NCBI GenBank assembly: GCA_015061805.1
Contig: SUVV01000014.1
Location: 11,342-73,294 of the forward strand
Length of the DNA: 61,953 nt
Origin: Lentisphaerota bacterium
GTDB lineage: Bacteria > Verrucomicrobiota > Lentisphaeria > Victivallales > Victivallaceae
Reading direction: 5' to 3'
The translations under genes were made by a program, and so were the position numbers. The stretch's first letter is position 1; every line of letters starts with the position of its first letter. Below the pieces are notes generated by a model. That model had not been told where the DNA came from. It saw only the letters and a program-made list of their open reading frames with translations, and did not search any database. Of the stretch, positions 1-13,900 are shown in pieces.

Positions 1-1567
1 GGGTTCCGGCGGTATTTACATCGAATGTTCCATTGGGAAGCACTGCTGTGCTCTGCACCGCATAGAAATATCCGGGCACGAGATCATGCTCTTTATAGAT
101 GGTAAGGGTCAGATAGTTGAGGGTATCGGTTGCGGCATTGCCACTGATCTTGAAAGAGAGTTTTGCCGCTTCGCCTAATTCAAACTTGAAGTAGTCGTTA
201 GTATCGCCGTAGCCGACCCAGTTGTTGATGGAGAGGCTGGAATCGGTGTGGGTGAGGGTTGTTTCCTTATCCAGCGTGCGTTCCAGTTTGTCATTATCGG
301 TATCGCCAGCTGGGTAAAATACTGATTCTTCTTCGACTTCGATGGAGTAGTTGACTGCGGAATAGGCTTCTGCCTTAATATAGTATGTATTGGCATCAAG
401 CATCAGGTTGGTGAAGAGACCTTCGTATTCATCGTCATGCGAGTATACTGCCGCCGTGCTGGAAACGTAGACGAGTTCGTTATTGTTGTTGAGTGTGTAA
501 AGGGTGAAGTACGCATTGCCGGTGGCTTCAAACTCCATGTTGAGTTTGGCAGCGCTGTTGATGCTAAACTGCAGATAGTCAACCTGATCATCCGGGCCGA
601 GATAGCCGTTTTGGAAAACTTGTTTGCCCTGACCTTCTTTGTCAATATCGTTTTCATCGATAACACCGATCGATTTATCGACCAGACCGTTGGCACCGTT
701 TTCTTTACGGTCGGTCCAGTCGTCTTTGGCAGCGTTGAGGTCGGCGATGTTGATTGCGAGTTCGCCATAGCTGTTTTTGGTGAGGTTGTAGAGTTTGCCG
801 TTGTATTCGTAACTGGGGTTGGCGAGGGAGAGGTCGAAAGAATCATCTCCGCAGAGAACGAGGAAACCGCCATTGAAGTTGCCGGCTTGTTCAGCCAGCA
901 GATATTTTCCGAAAGCCTGATTTTCGGCGACTTTGATATGGAAAGTTCCGTCTCCGGAAACCGCACCCCAGTTGTTGATCAGCGCGCTGTCGGAAATTTT
1001 GCGGGCTGAGAGGTCGAGAATCATAACTTCGTTGTTGATCAGTTTGCCATCCTGGGCCAGAGTGATGTTGCCGGCGAAAGAAACTTCGCCTTCGATAGTC
1101 ATCTCGCCTTCGCAATAAACGGTGTCGGAACTGGTCAGGAATTTGGTGTCTTTAATGGTGACGAATGCGTCGATACCGGCGATGCTGTCATCATCGGAAA
1201 TGCAGATCGCACCGCCGTGCCAGTTCGCGAAGTTGTTGGCAAAGTGGCAATCTTCGACTATGCTGTTTCCGGTTTCGACAAAGAGCGCGCCGCCTTCGAC
1301 GGTCCAGCTGGTGTTGCGGTTGTTCAGGAATCCGGTGCCGGTAATGGTGATGCCGGTGGCGCTGTCAACTGCGACAAAGGCATTTTCGCCGCTGCTCTGG
1401 ATTACTGCGTTTGTGATAGTCGGATTGACAGCGTCGTTGTCAAACGATATCGGGGCTTCGTTGTAATTTCCGTAGTTTGTGATGGTGATTGTATTACCGT
1501 TGAGGTTGATGTTTTCCAGCCCCTCCATTCCGGTAATTGTCAACATTTGACTCAATCCGACAGCCAT
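1..1567 (-). CDS. Large surface protein, 5' part only (beta-helix plus WVGxGD modules)
   Basis: The reading frame starts at the ATG at 1567-1565, behind a GGAGG ribosome site, and runs without a stop to the left edge, so 522 residues are seen and the C-terminus is missing. The start MAVGLSQMLTITGMEG has no signal peptide. Residues about 20-200 look like a right-handed beta-helix; FANN followed by GGAI at residues about 110-121 recalls the FxxN/GGAI motifs of chlamydial polymorphic membrane proteins. Two beta modules of the pre-peptidase C-terminal kind follow: YLGPDDQVDYLQF near residue 320 and WVGYGDTNDYFKF near residue 450. The second matches the C-terminal modules of the divergent giant gene at 1934, so the two are probably paralogous surface proteins. 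Role (adhesion or matrix binding) is inferred. Confidence is high that it is coding, low for the function. Confidence 0.85.
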   Translation of the reverse strand, partial: MAVGLSQMLTITGMEGLENINLNGNTITITNYGNYNEAPISFDNDAVNPTITNAVIQSSGENAFVAVDSATGITITGTGFLNNRNTSWTVEGGALFVETGNSIVEDCHFANNFANWHGGAICISDDDSIAGIDAFVTIKDTKFLTSSDTVYCEGEMTIEGEVSFAGNITLAQDGKLINNEVMILDLSARKISDSALINNWGAVSGDGTFHIKVAENQAFGKYLLAEQAGNFNGGFLVLCGDDSFDLSLANPSYEYNGKLYNLTKNSYGELAINIADLNAAKDDWTDRKENGANGLVDKSIGVIDENDIDKEGQGKQVFQNGYLGPDDQVDYLQFSINSAAKLNMEFEATGNAYFTLYTLNNNNELVYVSSTAAVYSHDDEYEGLFTNLMLDANTYYIKAEAYSAVNYSIEVEEESVFYPAGDTDNDKLERTLDKETTLTHTDSSLSINNWVGYGDTNDYFKFELGEAAKLSFKISGNAATDTLNYLTLTIYKEHDLVPGYFYAVQSTAVLPNGTFDVNTAGT

Positions 1568-1622
1568 GTTTTCCTCCGTATGTGCTTTGTATGAATGAGT
1601 ATAAAAATCTGAATTTCTCTTT

Positions 1623-1651
1623 ATCATAGCACTGGTTTGAGGATTTTTCAA
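1623..1651 (-). promoter_or_regulatory. Promoter of the leftward surface gene
   Basis: On the minus strand TTGAAA (1651-1646), a 17-base spacer and TATGAT (1628-1623), about 55 bases before the start codon. A sigma70-type match. Confidence 0.6.
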
Positions 1652-1844
1652 GTTGTTTTTTCATTTTTTTTACGGCGATTGATTCCGGGCGGTTTGTTAA
1701 GTATACAAAAAATCAATGGCTTATTTGTATGTTTTGAAAATCGTAATTTTTGAAATTGATTAATAAGACGTTGCGCCGTTGAGCGTGTTAAATGATTTAC
1801 GGATTTTCTTTTGGTTATTTTTGTGATTGCAGGGCGAAAAATAC

Positions 1845-1873
1845 TTGACAACGGTTGTGTGGCGTGCTAATTT
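1845..1873 (+). promoter_or_regulatory. Promoter of the giant surface gene
   Basis: TTGACA at 1845-1850, 17 bases, then TAATTT at 1868-1873; a TATATT follows directly at 1873-1878. The perfect -35 box and the GGAGG ribosome site before the ATG at 1934 suggest strong expression. Confidence 0.55.
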
Positions 1874-1933
1874 ATATTATGATGAAGGGATTATTAACAA
1901 ATCTTTGAAAGGAAAACCCTCGGAGGTAAATTT

Positions 1934-4900
1934 ATGGCTACTGTTTTTATTTCACAAAAAGTTGATCTTACCGACACCCATGAGCATAGTTTGCTTAACA
2001 ATGCCAATGCTGACTCAGTGATTTTTCTGCCGGAGTCTTCCGGTGTAAACTCTGCCGGACAGGTCCTGACCGTTTACGGGGCGCCGCTGAACGGCGGTGT
2101 TTTTTCGAGCCGTTATGCTCTGGTCGTTACCGGTCAGGATGGCAACGGCGAATTGACGGTTGCCGGCAACTATGACCGTCACACCAGTTTCCAGTATACG
2201 GTCAAGCAGGAACTGGCGGACAGCAGTCTGCAGGACAATCCTATTTCTCCTGCGAAAAAGTGGGTGCAGGATGAATTCAAGCAGGATGTCTACTACGAGA
2301 CCAATGCGAGCGGCGAAGTTGCACGTTATCTGGCGATCGATCCGGATAGGATTCTCGGTACCAGCGATCTTTTGGACAATCAGATCGTCTTGTGGCGGCC
2401 GCTTACCGCCGCGGAAAATATGGTCGCCGGGCAGCTTGCCGGTTTCCAGTTGGCAGTTCAGGATGAGCAGGGCAACTGGTACATCCCCGCTTTTGCCGAT
2501 CCGGAGACCGGAGAGGCTTACGGTCTCTATGATCTCTACCAGATCTACAATGGAGACCGGTCGGTGCTGGTTGATAATGAAGGGAATTTCATTTTTGCGG
2601 AAAATGACCTCAGCGGTGATCCGACGATACGTCTTGAGTATGACGACGTGACCTGGGTGAATAAGGGTTCTGATTCATCCTGGCTGGTTTCTGAAGTTGT
2701 CCCGCTCTACCAGAACGGCGCTGATTTCCGTGATGAATACGGCCGTCCGGTCTATGATGATGTGAATGGTAAGCGTCTGCCGGTTTTGAAAGATAACGGA
2801 GACAGTTACCGGGTGGACAGCACCGGCCAGTTGGTCATCCAGTATATGACGCTTCCCCGCGAGAACAATGAAAAAGTGCTGTTGGCGATTGATGGCGGAG
2901 TCATCGCCAATGATGACAAAGTCATTATGGTCAGGACCAATGAGTACGGTGCTCCGATCTGTTACGAAAAAGATACCGTCAACAACATCTTCAAAAGTTA
3001 TCAGGTCGATGCCAACGGCGATATCATTTACTACGAAACCGGGGCCGACGGCAGCACGGTGAAATATGAAACCGATGAAAATGGCGTTTTTCTCCGTTAT
3101 CTCTGTGATGATGAGAATGGACAGATTTTGTATTTCAAGACCGATGCCAACGGCGCATATATGTTCGAAGAAGCCAACGGCGATATCACTTATTTGACGT
3201 CGCTTGACAGCAAAAAGATCTATGATGCCAACGGTTACACCTACTCGTACGATTTGCAGGGTCTTGTGCTTGCTGCTCCGACTGATACTCTCAAGGCTGC
3301 GGTGGCAGTTGACAGTAACTGTTCCGATGCCACCAGCTGCCGGAAAGTTTACGGTGATCTCACCAACGCCAACATAACATATTCTGCCAACCGGGTCTGG
3401 GTTGATAACAATGGTCAGATCATCAGATCTCAGGTCGCGGTGCAGGAGAATTCCACCGCTTCACCTCATGCGGTTGTTGTAGTTGACCAACATGGTAAAG
3501 CGATCCAGTTTATGATCTATGTCAACGGACCGGACGCTGGCGAGTATGTGACAAAGGAAATGGCTGACGAGCAAAAACATTATCTGGTTTATCATGGAAC
3601 AGATACCTATAACGATTACAATGTCAGACCTGCGACCATGCCGGGACGGTTGAATTCAAACGGGACGCTCAAGGGCTATACCTACTTTGATTGGGCCGAG
3701 GTCGGTGAAACCTCCCATGTGATCTTTCATGACAACAGTTCCGATTGTGAATATGAACACCGGGATGCGGGGAACACCTATACTTACGGCAACATCATGA
3801 AAAGATATTTTGATCCGGGACTCGGTAAGTATGTGGATAGATATTTTGATCCGGAACTTGGTAAGTATGTAAATGCAACAGATTTCGGCAGGTTGATGGT
3901 CAGCGACGGTTCCGGCTACGAAGAACTCTTCCAAAAGGATGAGTTCGGTCGGGAGATCCGCTACAAACTTGAAGAAGGTACTTATGTTCCTGCCTACGAA
4001 GAGGAAAACAATCAAATAGTTTATTACTGGGTATATATCGACGAAAACGGTGACAGAAAGGTTGGCGGCAGAGCAGAGACGCTTGACAATGCTACCGGTG
4101 TTCAAAGGCTCCGTACCAAGAAAGAGCTTGATGAGTTGATGAGCGGTGGCGGCTTAGGTCGGACCGAAGATGATTATCAGATAGTCGGTTATACCTACGA
4201 TTACGATAAAAGCGGTCTGCGCGCGTACGATAATACCACCGGCGGCGGCGTGCCGGTTCCGGTGTACATCCGGGATACCGAAACTAATCAGGTCATCTCT
4301 TATGAGGGTTCCCAGGCGGTCTACTACATTACCGACAAAGACGGTGAATTCGTTTACTTCAAAGCGGATGCCGCCGGTAATGTGATGCATTTTAAGACTG
4401 ATACCAATGGTGTCGTAGTCACTTACCAGGCGGATGACAATGGCAACTTGATCTGTTACAAGGCGGATGCCAATGGCGATGTTATCCGTTATGAAATGGA
4501 TGAAAATCAGGCGCTTATTGAATACTGTGCTGATGAAAACGGCGAACTGCTCTATTTTGAGTATGACCATGCTACCGGACAGCTCCTTAAATATTATTCC
4601 GATGCGCAAGGTAATTTGACCCGGTTTGATGCCGACGGCAATGTGGTTGCCGACGGCGGCTCGGTCAAAGAACTCACCCGCTATATTGCAGATGAAAACG
4701 GCAATATCTATTATTACAACAACGATGGTGAACGCAGCACCGATCCCCAATTTGGAACCCGTCGCGAATGGAGCTCCTCTGCAGATGGCAACTGGCGCTA
4801 CGATGAGAGCGAAACGGAGAATTCTTTCTATCAGATCACTGATGACAGCGCAACCGGCATTATTCTCCGCCATGAAACCGGCGATGCCGTCATCGATGGC

Positions 4901-7900
4901 ATGATCAATGCGCAGGACTACGACAAAGCGGGCAAGGTGGTTGCCAAGTATCGTGCCGATGCCGACGGCAATATCATTTGGTACGAGACCGACGGCGGGG
5001 AGTTCGTGAGGTATTGTGCTTATGAAGATGGTTCACTTGTCTATTTCGAGAGTGAAGGCAATAAATTGATCCGTTACAAGTCGGATGCGAACGGAAATCT
5101 TCTGACTGATGCCGATGGCAATTATATCGCCGTTACCAGGTATCATGCCGATGCCGACGGCAATATCATTTATTACAATGCCGCCGGCAAACCGACGACA
5201 CCAGATAAAGGTGAGCCCAAAGAATGGACGGAAGGCAGTGAAGGCTTCTGGGCATACGCCGAACCTGCGGAGGGTGAATACTACTTCTATAAGCAGGTGT
5301 CCGGTTCTGCCAACGGCCAGATCCTGGCGTATGACCCCGCCGATGCCCGCTTAACTCAGTTTGATTACGGATTCAATCCGATTCAGTACGGCGGCAATGC
5401 CCCCGCAAACGGCGCCGGTTGGCCCGTTGGTGAAAATCAGGACGGTGCTTATGCTGACGGTGCCACCCAGCAATGGCAGGAGGGCGATGGAAATTACTCC
5501 CATCTCACCACCACCCGCTATATCGCAGATGAAAACGGCAATATCTATTATTACAATGCCAACGGTGAACGCAGCACCGATCCCCAATTTGGAACCCGTC
5601 GCGAATGGAGCTCCTCTGCAGATGGCAACTGGGCGTATGATCTCAACGCCGGGGAGATGGTGGAAGATGCCAATGGCGGCATGATCAAGGTTGAGGTCAA
5701 CGGCTTTGATGCCGAGGGCAATCCGATCTTTGCTGACGGAGTCAATGGCGTTAAGGTCGAAGCGTCGAAAGATGCTTACGGCAACTACTTGTCCGGTAAG
5801 CCTGAAGATGGCAAAAGCGGTTCTATCATCTACTATCTCACCGATGAAAACGGCGATATTATTTACTTCAAAGCCGATGAAAAAGGCAAAGTGATCTACT
5901 ATCAGACCAATAGCAACGGTTATGTTATTCACGGTGCGAATGGACGTCCGGTCGAGCAGACAAAATATATTGCTGATGAGGACGGTAATTTCATCCTTGA
6001 TGCCGCAGGAAACAAACAGGTTTGGACAAGTGAAGCTGACGGCAATTATGAGTATGACAAGGAAAATGGTGCTCCGCTTGCCAGCAAAGTGATTGCTGAC
6101 AGAGATGGTAATGCTATTTTCTATGTTGTCGAACAAGACGGGGATGGTAATATCTACTATCTCACCGATGAAACCGGCAAACGGATCGTGGCTGAGTACG
6201 GCGGTAAAACGTATGCTGCCGGTGATAATGCCAAATATTGGGCTTATGATACTGTTAACGGTGTCCCGGTGGAAGCTCCCAAGGATGAGTACGGCAACTA
6301 TATTTCCGGAAAACCGCTTGAGAAATTCATGCGCGATGCCGACGGTAACGACATCTACTACAAGTGGGATGGCACGTTCGTTTACGAACCGGGAACCACT
6401 GAATTGCAGATCGCCTGGAAGACAGATGCCCAGGGAAGGGAAATTTACTATGAAGTTTTGTCGGATGGTACTTTCGGCGGTTTGTTGACTCCGAAATATG
6501 TTACCGACGATGACGGCAACAAACTTTATTTTGTCTGTGATGGCGGAGAATATCTGATCATTGAGCAGGGTGATGAGATCTTAACGCTTACCGGGGATGA
6601 ACAGTTGACTGCATTGAAGGAACGGTATTCCGGTGCTACCGGTCTCAAACAGCTTAATGATGTGTGGTATGTCACCTGTTATGCGTCGGCCCAAAACAAG
6701 GCTGATATGTATGATTTTGTCAACGGCAAACGTGCTTATGACACCGAAAATGGCAAGAAACGTTATGACTCTCTGGATGGCGTTGAGATGTATGACGAAA
6801 ACGCCGGCGCACCGATCAAGAGCGGTTATATCGATGAAAATGGTATCTTTGTCAATCAGGGCGGCAAGCCGCTTCAGGAAGATATTGACGATAGCAAAAC
6901 TCTGGATCCTTCGCTCGAAGACGGTAAACTTACTACCGAAACTCTTGAAGTTCCCAACTCGCTTCCGAATTCTTATACTCCGGAAGACTCCGGATATAAC
7001 GGTACCGACCGGATCTATGTCGATGCCACTTACAATATCAATCATACCCAGTACAACGGTTCTGAAGCCGCCGGTGCGGTTCTCTTTGCCGGAGATCACA
7101 ACTATCTGGTGCTGAGTGCCCAGAGCGGTGCCGGCAACGCTGATATTTATCACACTGCAATCGTTCCGGACAAAGGTTTTGAAAACGATGGGGTGATCTA
7201 CAAAAAGACCGATGATGCGATAAAGATCCGTTCCAATGTCTATGGTATCTATACCTACTTTGACATTGCCGGAGTTGACTTCCTGTTTGATTCCAAGGGA
7301 GAGAAGCCGCTGATTCCGGATTCGACTTTTCTCACGACGGTTTCGACCGCTCTTCATGCCAAAAACACGCTTACTGTGGTCAGCGACCTCGCCGGGCAGA
7401 TCGAATCCTATGCGGCTTCTCTGCACACCGGATATCTGACCAAACCTGGCAGTGAGGTCATTGGTGTTAACGATGCCAGAGATGTGACCACTCAAGCCTA
7501 CGGTGTTAAAGCCAAAGATCTGCTGCTCAATGGAAACTTCCGGGCGGAGATCACCGTTGCCAATACCAGAGAGGTCTTTGATGAGGCAATGAGTTATGTC
7601 CCGCTTTACAAAGATAATGATTATTATAAAAATAATACGACTTACACAAATAAAGACTTCATTTACAGCACTGCTTTGAATCCCAAAGTTGAAGGCGGCA
7701 GTTCCTCCGGTTCTGCCGATGATACCGGTACTGACGGCGGTACTGCTGGCGGTAATGCCGGGTCAAACCGCGTTCCCGAAAAACAGAGACAGGGAACCAA
7801 CGCCAAATATAAGGAATACAAATACGCCGGAACCACCATTGTCGCCTTTTCCAATGAGGGTGTGCGGGATAATGATATCAGCAACTACGGTATCTACACC

Positions 7901-10900
7901 ACCAACGATCTGACCATGAGGGATAACAGCATCTGGTCCGGCGTGATCAATGTTGCCACCACCGATATCTCTCTTATCAACAACTCCGACAATTGGTGGG
8001 TCCCGCCCGATTCCGGAACCACTACAACGATGACCAACAACACTGTCTCTGCTTACGGTGTTTATGTCGGCGGTACGTTGACAATCGATACCATGGGTTC
8101 GCTGAAACGGGATGACCTCTACGGTGACGACGGAGTGATCAACGGAAATCGCAACGATTACGGTGATGATTGGGATCAGGGTTCGCAGAGTGCCGGTATT
8201 ACGGTCAATCTCAATAATGTTTTGTTTGATGCTTCCAATACGGCGAAAATTTCCAACGGCGGAAATAACAAACTGCACGCGGCGGCGATTTATGCCGATA
8301 CCATCAAAATCAATACGGTGACCTCTGATGTGACCTTTACGGTCGATGCCTCCGGTAATACGGCTGATGTTCCCAATACTACAGCAGGAGTACTTTATGC
8401 CGCCGGTTTGGAAGCCAAAACCATCGAACTCGGCAGATTTGACGGAACGATTTCGGTTAATGTCAATCTCTCTGCCCCCAGTACCTGGTCTTATGGCGGT
8501 CACGGTATGGATGCCAATACGATTACAGTATCTTCGCTGCTGGCAGGTAACATCACTGTCGGTAACGTCGGTAACGGCTTCTCTGTCGGTACCATGATCA
8601 CCGCCGGTGTGATCGACACCAATATTTTTGCCGGCGGCGCTATCCATGCCGGAAAGTTGATTTCCGATGGTTTTACCGGTAACATTGGCGGATATAATCC
8701 CAATACCTGTCAAACCGGTATCTCTATCAGCAGCTCCATTGGCAGCGATGTTGCCGGTGATGCTTTTGATATTGCCGGACATATCTGGGCGTGGGATGAG
8801 GTGTTCTATAACAGTGGTTCATCCTTCAACCTCCGTATTTCCGGCGATGTCCTCGGCGGCAATTATGTGGTGAATGTCGCCCCCAAGGCTGCCAATGCCG
8901 ACCGGCTCGAACTTGCTGCCGGTTCCCGCGTTGATGGCCGTATTGAGTTGGGCCTCGGCGGCGGTACTTCTGAAATGGGTGATGCCAACCGTCTGATCGT
9001 CAACTCTCAGGCAAGTTACTCCGGTAACGTTTATGCTACCGGCGGTACTCTCGCCCTGCGCTTCGACCTTGAAGGCGCCGCGATGGATACTCCGACCATG
9101 ACCTTGAGATCGGATATTGACAGCAATGGTGACAGCAAGCATCTGGATGATGAGACCCTCTCGGCTACCTGTACATTCACGATCAACCTGAACTTCGCGG
9201 AAGTCGATCAGACTTATAATCTGATCAAGTACGAATTCGATGCCGATAAGTATTGGACGGCTGAACCGCGCAAAGTCGCGTTTACCTATCAGGGCTTCAA
9301 AGCGGATAACGTCTACCTGACGCGCGATGTCAATGGAGATGCGGTCGGCAGCGGTGTTATTTACAATAACAATAATGACATCATCGCCAATGCTACGGTC
9401 CGCTACGATCACAACAGCAATGTTGTCAGTGTAACCGTTGACCAGCTCGATCCTATTACTGAAAATATTGATGATGCTGATAATGAAGCCCGCGGCAGCC
9501 AGCTCGTTTACGGCGATCTCTGGAGCATCGGAAACAAAGTTATCGACCTCAGCAACCTTCACCGTTACCTCACTACCAAGCTGGATGCGGAAAAGGTTCT
9601 CAATATCGGCGGAAAAGAGCTTGATCGTATCAGTTCCTATCTGGTGACCTACTCTTACACCAGAGAGGGCGAGGCCACCGTTCAAACCGAAAATTTCTGG
9701 CTCCATTACGACAGCAAGGGCAATATGGACACTACTGTCGATCTGGCAAGCGGCGTGGTGGTCTATCCTGCTTCGGTCATCATCTCCGTCAATTCTGAAG
9801 CCGCCACCGGTGAAGACCCGATGACCGACTGCACCACCGTTTCGGTTTGGACTAATGGTGTTGCGTGTGACGGCGGAGATTGCGAACTCGAGTTTGAGGA
9901 CGAAAACTGGTACTACAGCCAGTTGGCAGACAATCATATTGAAGTCGGCAACCATGACTGGCGTGCTGGTGATGATCCTGCGCTTCAAAACATCACCCTG
10001 CGTTCCTTTGAGAACTTTGTTGTGACCTATATTTTCTTTGATGAAAACGGTCGTATGCTCGACAAAAAAGGCAACGTCGTTAACGGTAACTTGGAGTTTT
10101 ACGCCGATTATCTCAAATATGGCGAAACCATCGAAACCCGTACTCTGGATAATATCGAAATCAGTCACCGGGATATCCCGGCGAATGCGGCGAATGTCCA
10201 TTATATTGTCGCCGTCAAGGGCGCCAGCGATATCGCTCTGGAAATCGACGAAACCGAATTCGAGGGCAACGGTATTATCGTCAACCGGGATGAAAATGAA
10301 GTGATCACTTCCATTGATTGGACTTTCGCCGATCAGTTGTGGAAATCGACGATCAATTCCACAAATCAACTCTCCTTCAACGGACTTACTATCAACTCCA
10401 TCAAAGCGTACAAACTGGTCTTCACCTATACGTTGGATGGCGTAGAAGGGGTCGCTTACACCGGAAATGCTTTTGACGGAAGTGACTTTGTCACCGGTAC
10501 CAACTTTGACCTCAGTCAGGGGTTGTTTGACGCCGAAGGTAATGCGCTGAGCGAAGATGCGGTCATCACCGGATATGATCTTTCCATCCACGGTATTTCC
10601 AAGGAGAGGATCTCCGGCGTGATCGATAATAACGAGGCGCAGAACCGCTTCCTCGAAAATTACGACGCGGAAAACGATGCCCTCACCATCAGCTGGCACG
10701 GTCTGGACAATTACAGCGATAGCAATATTACCGAAGCCAAGTATTGCGAACTGGAATATATCATCTATGAAGCCGATGGTGTCACCCCCTTGAGCTACAT
10801 CGATGCCAACCTCAACGGTGTGTTCGATAACGGCGAAAAAGCTACTTCCATCGTCGTCACTCTCGACATCAATGAACGTGAATACGCCATCGGCGGTGTC

Positions 10901-13900
10901 AAGGATGGTGTCCGGGTCGATTGGCGCATCCGTTTGATCAATGACGGTTCCGCAACTGCAACGACCAACTGGACGGATTACAACAGCTTCTATTCACCGA
11001 GCGAAAATATCTCTGATTTCACCGTCACCAATAACACGGTGGTGCGTGACGTCAACTCCACCCTCGCTGAATTTGAAGGTATGGTAACCGCCGTTTCTGA
11101 AATCGCGTGGGAAAATACCTTCACTTCCGAACAGACCATCCGCGAATACGAGATCGAATATGTCGCACTTTCGACTAATATCAAGTATTCCACGGTCAGG
11201 GCAATGGGATTTGATTCACTCTCCGAATACATCTCCTGCAACGCCGGTGTCAACGGTATCGAAGATGGTCTCTTTGCCGATATCCTGAATAATGCCGGCG
11301 GTTATGACAGTGACGATGCGGTTATTTTCAGCAAGACGGTCACTTCTACGGAAGCCGTTCTCGCCGAACTGCAGGATCAGTCCTATATCTACTGGCGCGT
11401 GCGTGCCGTCGATACCAACGGCGCAAAGAGCGAATGGGTCGATGGAAAGACCTTCCGCGTCTGGGCTGGTGAACGCGACGAAAACCGTCCGGTTTTCCGC
11501 GACAAAACTACCGCCCTTATCGGTTACTCCATCCCCGATGTGACGGTCGTCAATGACAAATTGACCGCTCCGGAAGATAAAACCTATACCGCCAGCATCG
11601 CCTGGAACAGCGCGACTGATTCCCAGTCGCAGGTTCGGTTGTACCGTATCGAAGCTTTGATCAACGGCAAATATCAAACCGTCGGTCAGGTCAACTCCGA
11701 ACTCGATATCAACAAGGGACTGGTCACTTGGACCGCTCCGAGTAACGGACTGGATGATTCCTGCAAATATCGGGTGGAAATCGAAATCGATGAAAATGAA
11801 GTTAAGACGGTCGATGCCTTCCTGCGCAACGTAGATGGAGTTCTCACTCTGCAGTGGAGCGCTGATGCCGAACATATCTTCCAGTATACGCTTGATGCTG
11901 ACGGTGACAAAGTTTGGACGCTTGACGGCGAAGGCAATAAAGTTCTCAATACCGCCTTAACCATCCAGAAACAACGGGCTGACGGAAGCTGGGAAACTGT
12001 TGAGTTCAATGCCAATGAGCTCAGCGGTCAGTTCTTCGATTACAGTCACACCATAAAAGGACTTACCAACGCCTCTTACAAGTACCGTATCATCGCGGTT
12101 GACTACTTTGGAAACGAAACTCTCGCTTCCGGTCAGGATTGGGAAGTCACGGGTACGATCGAAGTTGACAACACTCTGCCGATCTTCAACAATGATGATA
12201 CGGCGATCTTCGGTCTGCCCCGCTACAGCATGCCCAGCGAAAACGAATACAGTTCCAAAATCACTTACTCCGCTACGGTCGCGTGGAACAACGCCATTGA
12301 TCCCGATCAGGAAAGCGCCGGTGAATATGGTACTTACATCAAGTCCTATGTGATCGAAGTCACCGATGTCAAGACTAAAGAAACCGTCTCCATCACCATC
12401 GATCCGCAGACTTTGCACGGCGGCTGGATCGCCAGTTACCAGAGCAGTGAACTCAACAGCGCCTACAAATATAAGGTTCGCTATACTGTCGGCGAGGGCG
12501 AAAATGCAACGACCGTCACGCTCGATGCTTTCGTCAAGGATTCCAACGGTATCAAGTCGCTGGTCTGGTATTCTGACTCGTATGATGTTTGCAGCGGTCA
12601 GGTCGATATTATTATCGTCGGTGCCGCTGGAGATTCGGACCCCACCCCGCTCGATGGAAATGCTTATTCGGTTCAGACCTTTGAGAATGTCTACTCCATC
12701 AGCGGTCTGTCCGGTGGTGAATACACCTATCAGATCAAGGCGGTCGACTACACCGGTCAGAGCAGTATCCAGGTCGCCGGCAGAGAGCCGATCATCGCGG
12801 ACCGCGGAGCGCCGATTTTCGCCGGTTACGTCAATGAAGTTCTCTGGAACAACTCCTACACGGTGGATGTCGCCGGAGAAAATGGTACCTCTTATGTGGA
12901 AAAACGCTTGGTTCCCACCTTCCGGTGGAGCAAAGCGCTGGATCTTGAAGGCGATCCGGGTGTCCGTTACTACACTCTCAATGTTTACAGCGGAAAAACC
13001 CTGATCTATACCGACAATATCGCACCCGACAGCCCACTCTATCTCTCGGCTGATGGACTCACTTTTGAGTACACCATCGATCCCAGAAATGGAAACGCCG
13101 GATCTGGATTCCAGAACGGTTACGAATTCTTCAAGGCGGCGAACTACACTTATGAGATCGTTGCGGTTGACTACTTCGGCAAGGAAAGCATGCTCGAAGG
13201 TTCCTGGGGAAGTTCCGATACGGAATCGCCCTATGGTCAGCTCCTCAATCTCCGCCACAATATATCCTTCCGTGCAGATGGTTCCCCGGAAGTCTCTCTC
13301 AACTGGGAAACTTCGATGTCTGACAATAGTTCGAAGGTGTATTACCGCGTAATCATCGCCGATAATGAAGGATTTGAAGGCAATAATGTCTACGAATTCT
13401 GGACTACCGGAGAGCAATCCACTATCGGTGCGAACTACCGTTGTATATCGTTCAATAATACCACGGTCGGACGTCCGGCAAGTATCTTCGAAAAAATGAG
13501 TACGGTCTACTGGAAGGTCGATGCTTACGATTCAAGTTACAACCGTGCAGAACTTTCGACCGGCAGAACGTCGTTCACCTTCACCGACGGCAGCGGCGCT
13601 CCGATCACCTCTTCCGGCCCCGGAGCTCCTTCCAATATCTCCGTCACTACGACCAAGATGGACAGCGACAAAGTCGTCTTTACTGACGAAATCGCGCTCT
13701 CCTGGAGCGATACGGCTGCCGGTCTGGGTACTTACCGCTATGTGATCTCCCTCAAGGATGTCACTACCGGTCAGGTGATTGCCACCGCTGATACGCTTGA
13801 TCTCTCTGATTATCAGGCGACCGATATGATCCAGAGCGGAATCGAGGTTTCCGGAAGCACCTTCCGGGTTGCTGACATCCGCAAACTCTTCGGTCTGTCC

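Larger units (their letters stand above)
1568..1933. other. Divergent intergenic region between the two giant surface genes
   Basis: This A+T-rich gap of 366 bases carries the two outward promoters (minus at 1623-1651, plus at 1845-1873) and both ribosome sites. I see no gene and no clear operator between them. The shared gap would allow joint regulation of the two surface proteins. Confidence 0.6.

Noticed and set aside
437..1009. 190-codon plus-strand frame at the left end
   Set aside because: It is the shadow of the minus-strand surface gene, whose frame shows real domains and a ribosome site.
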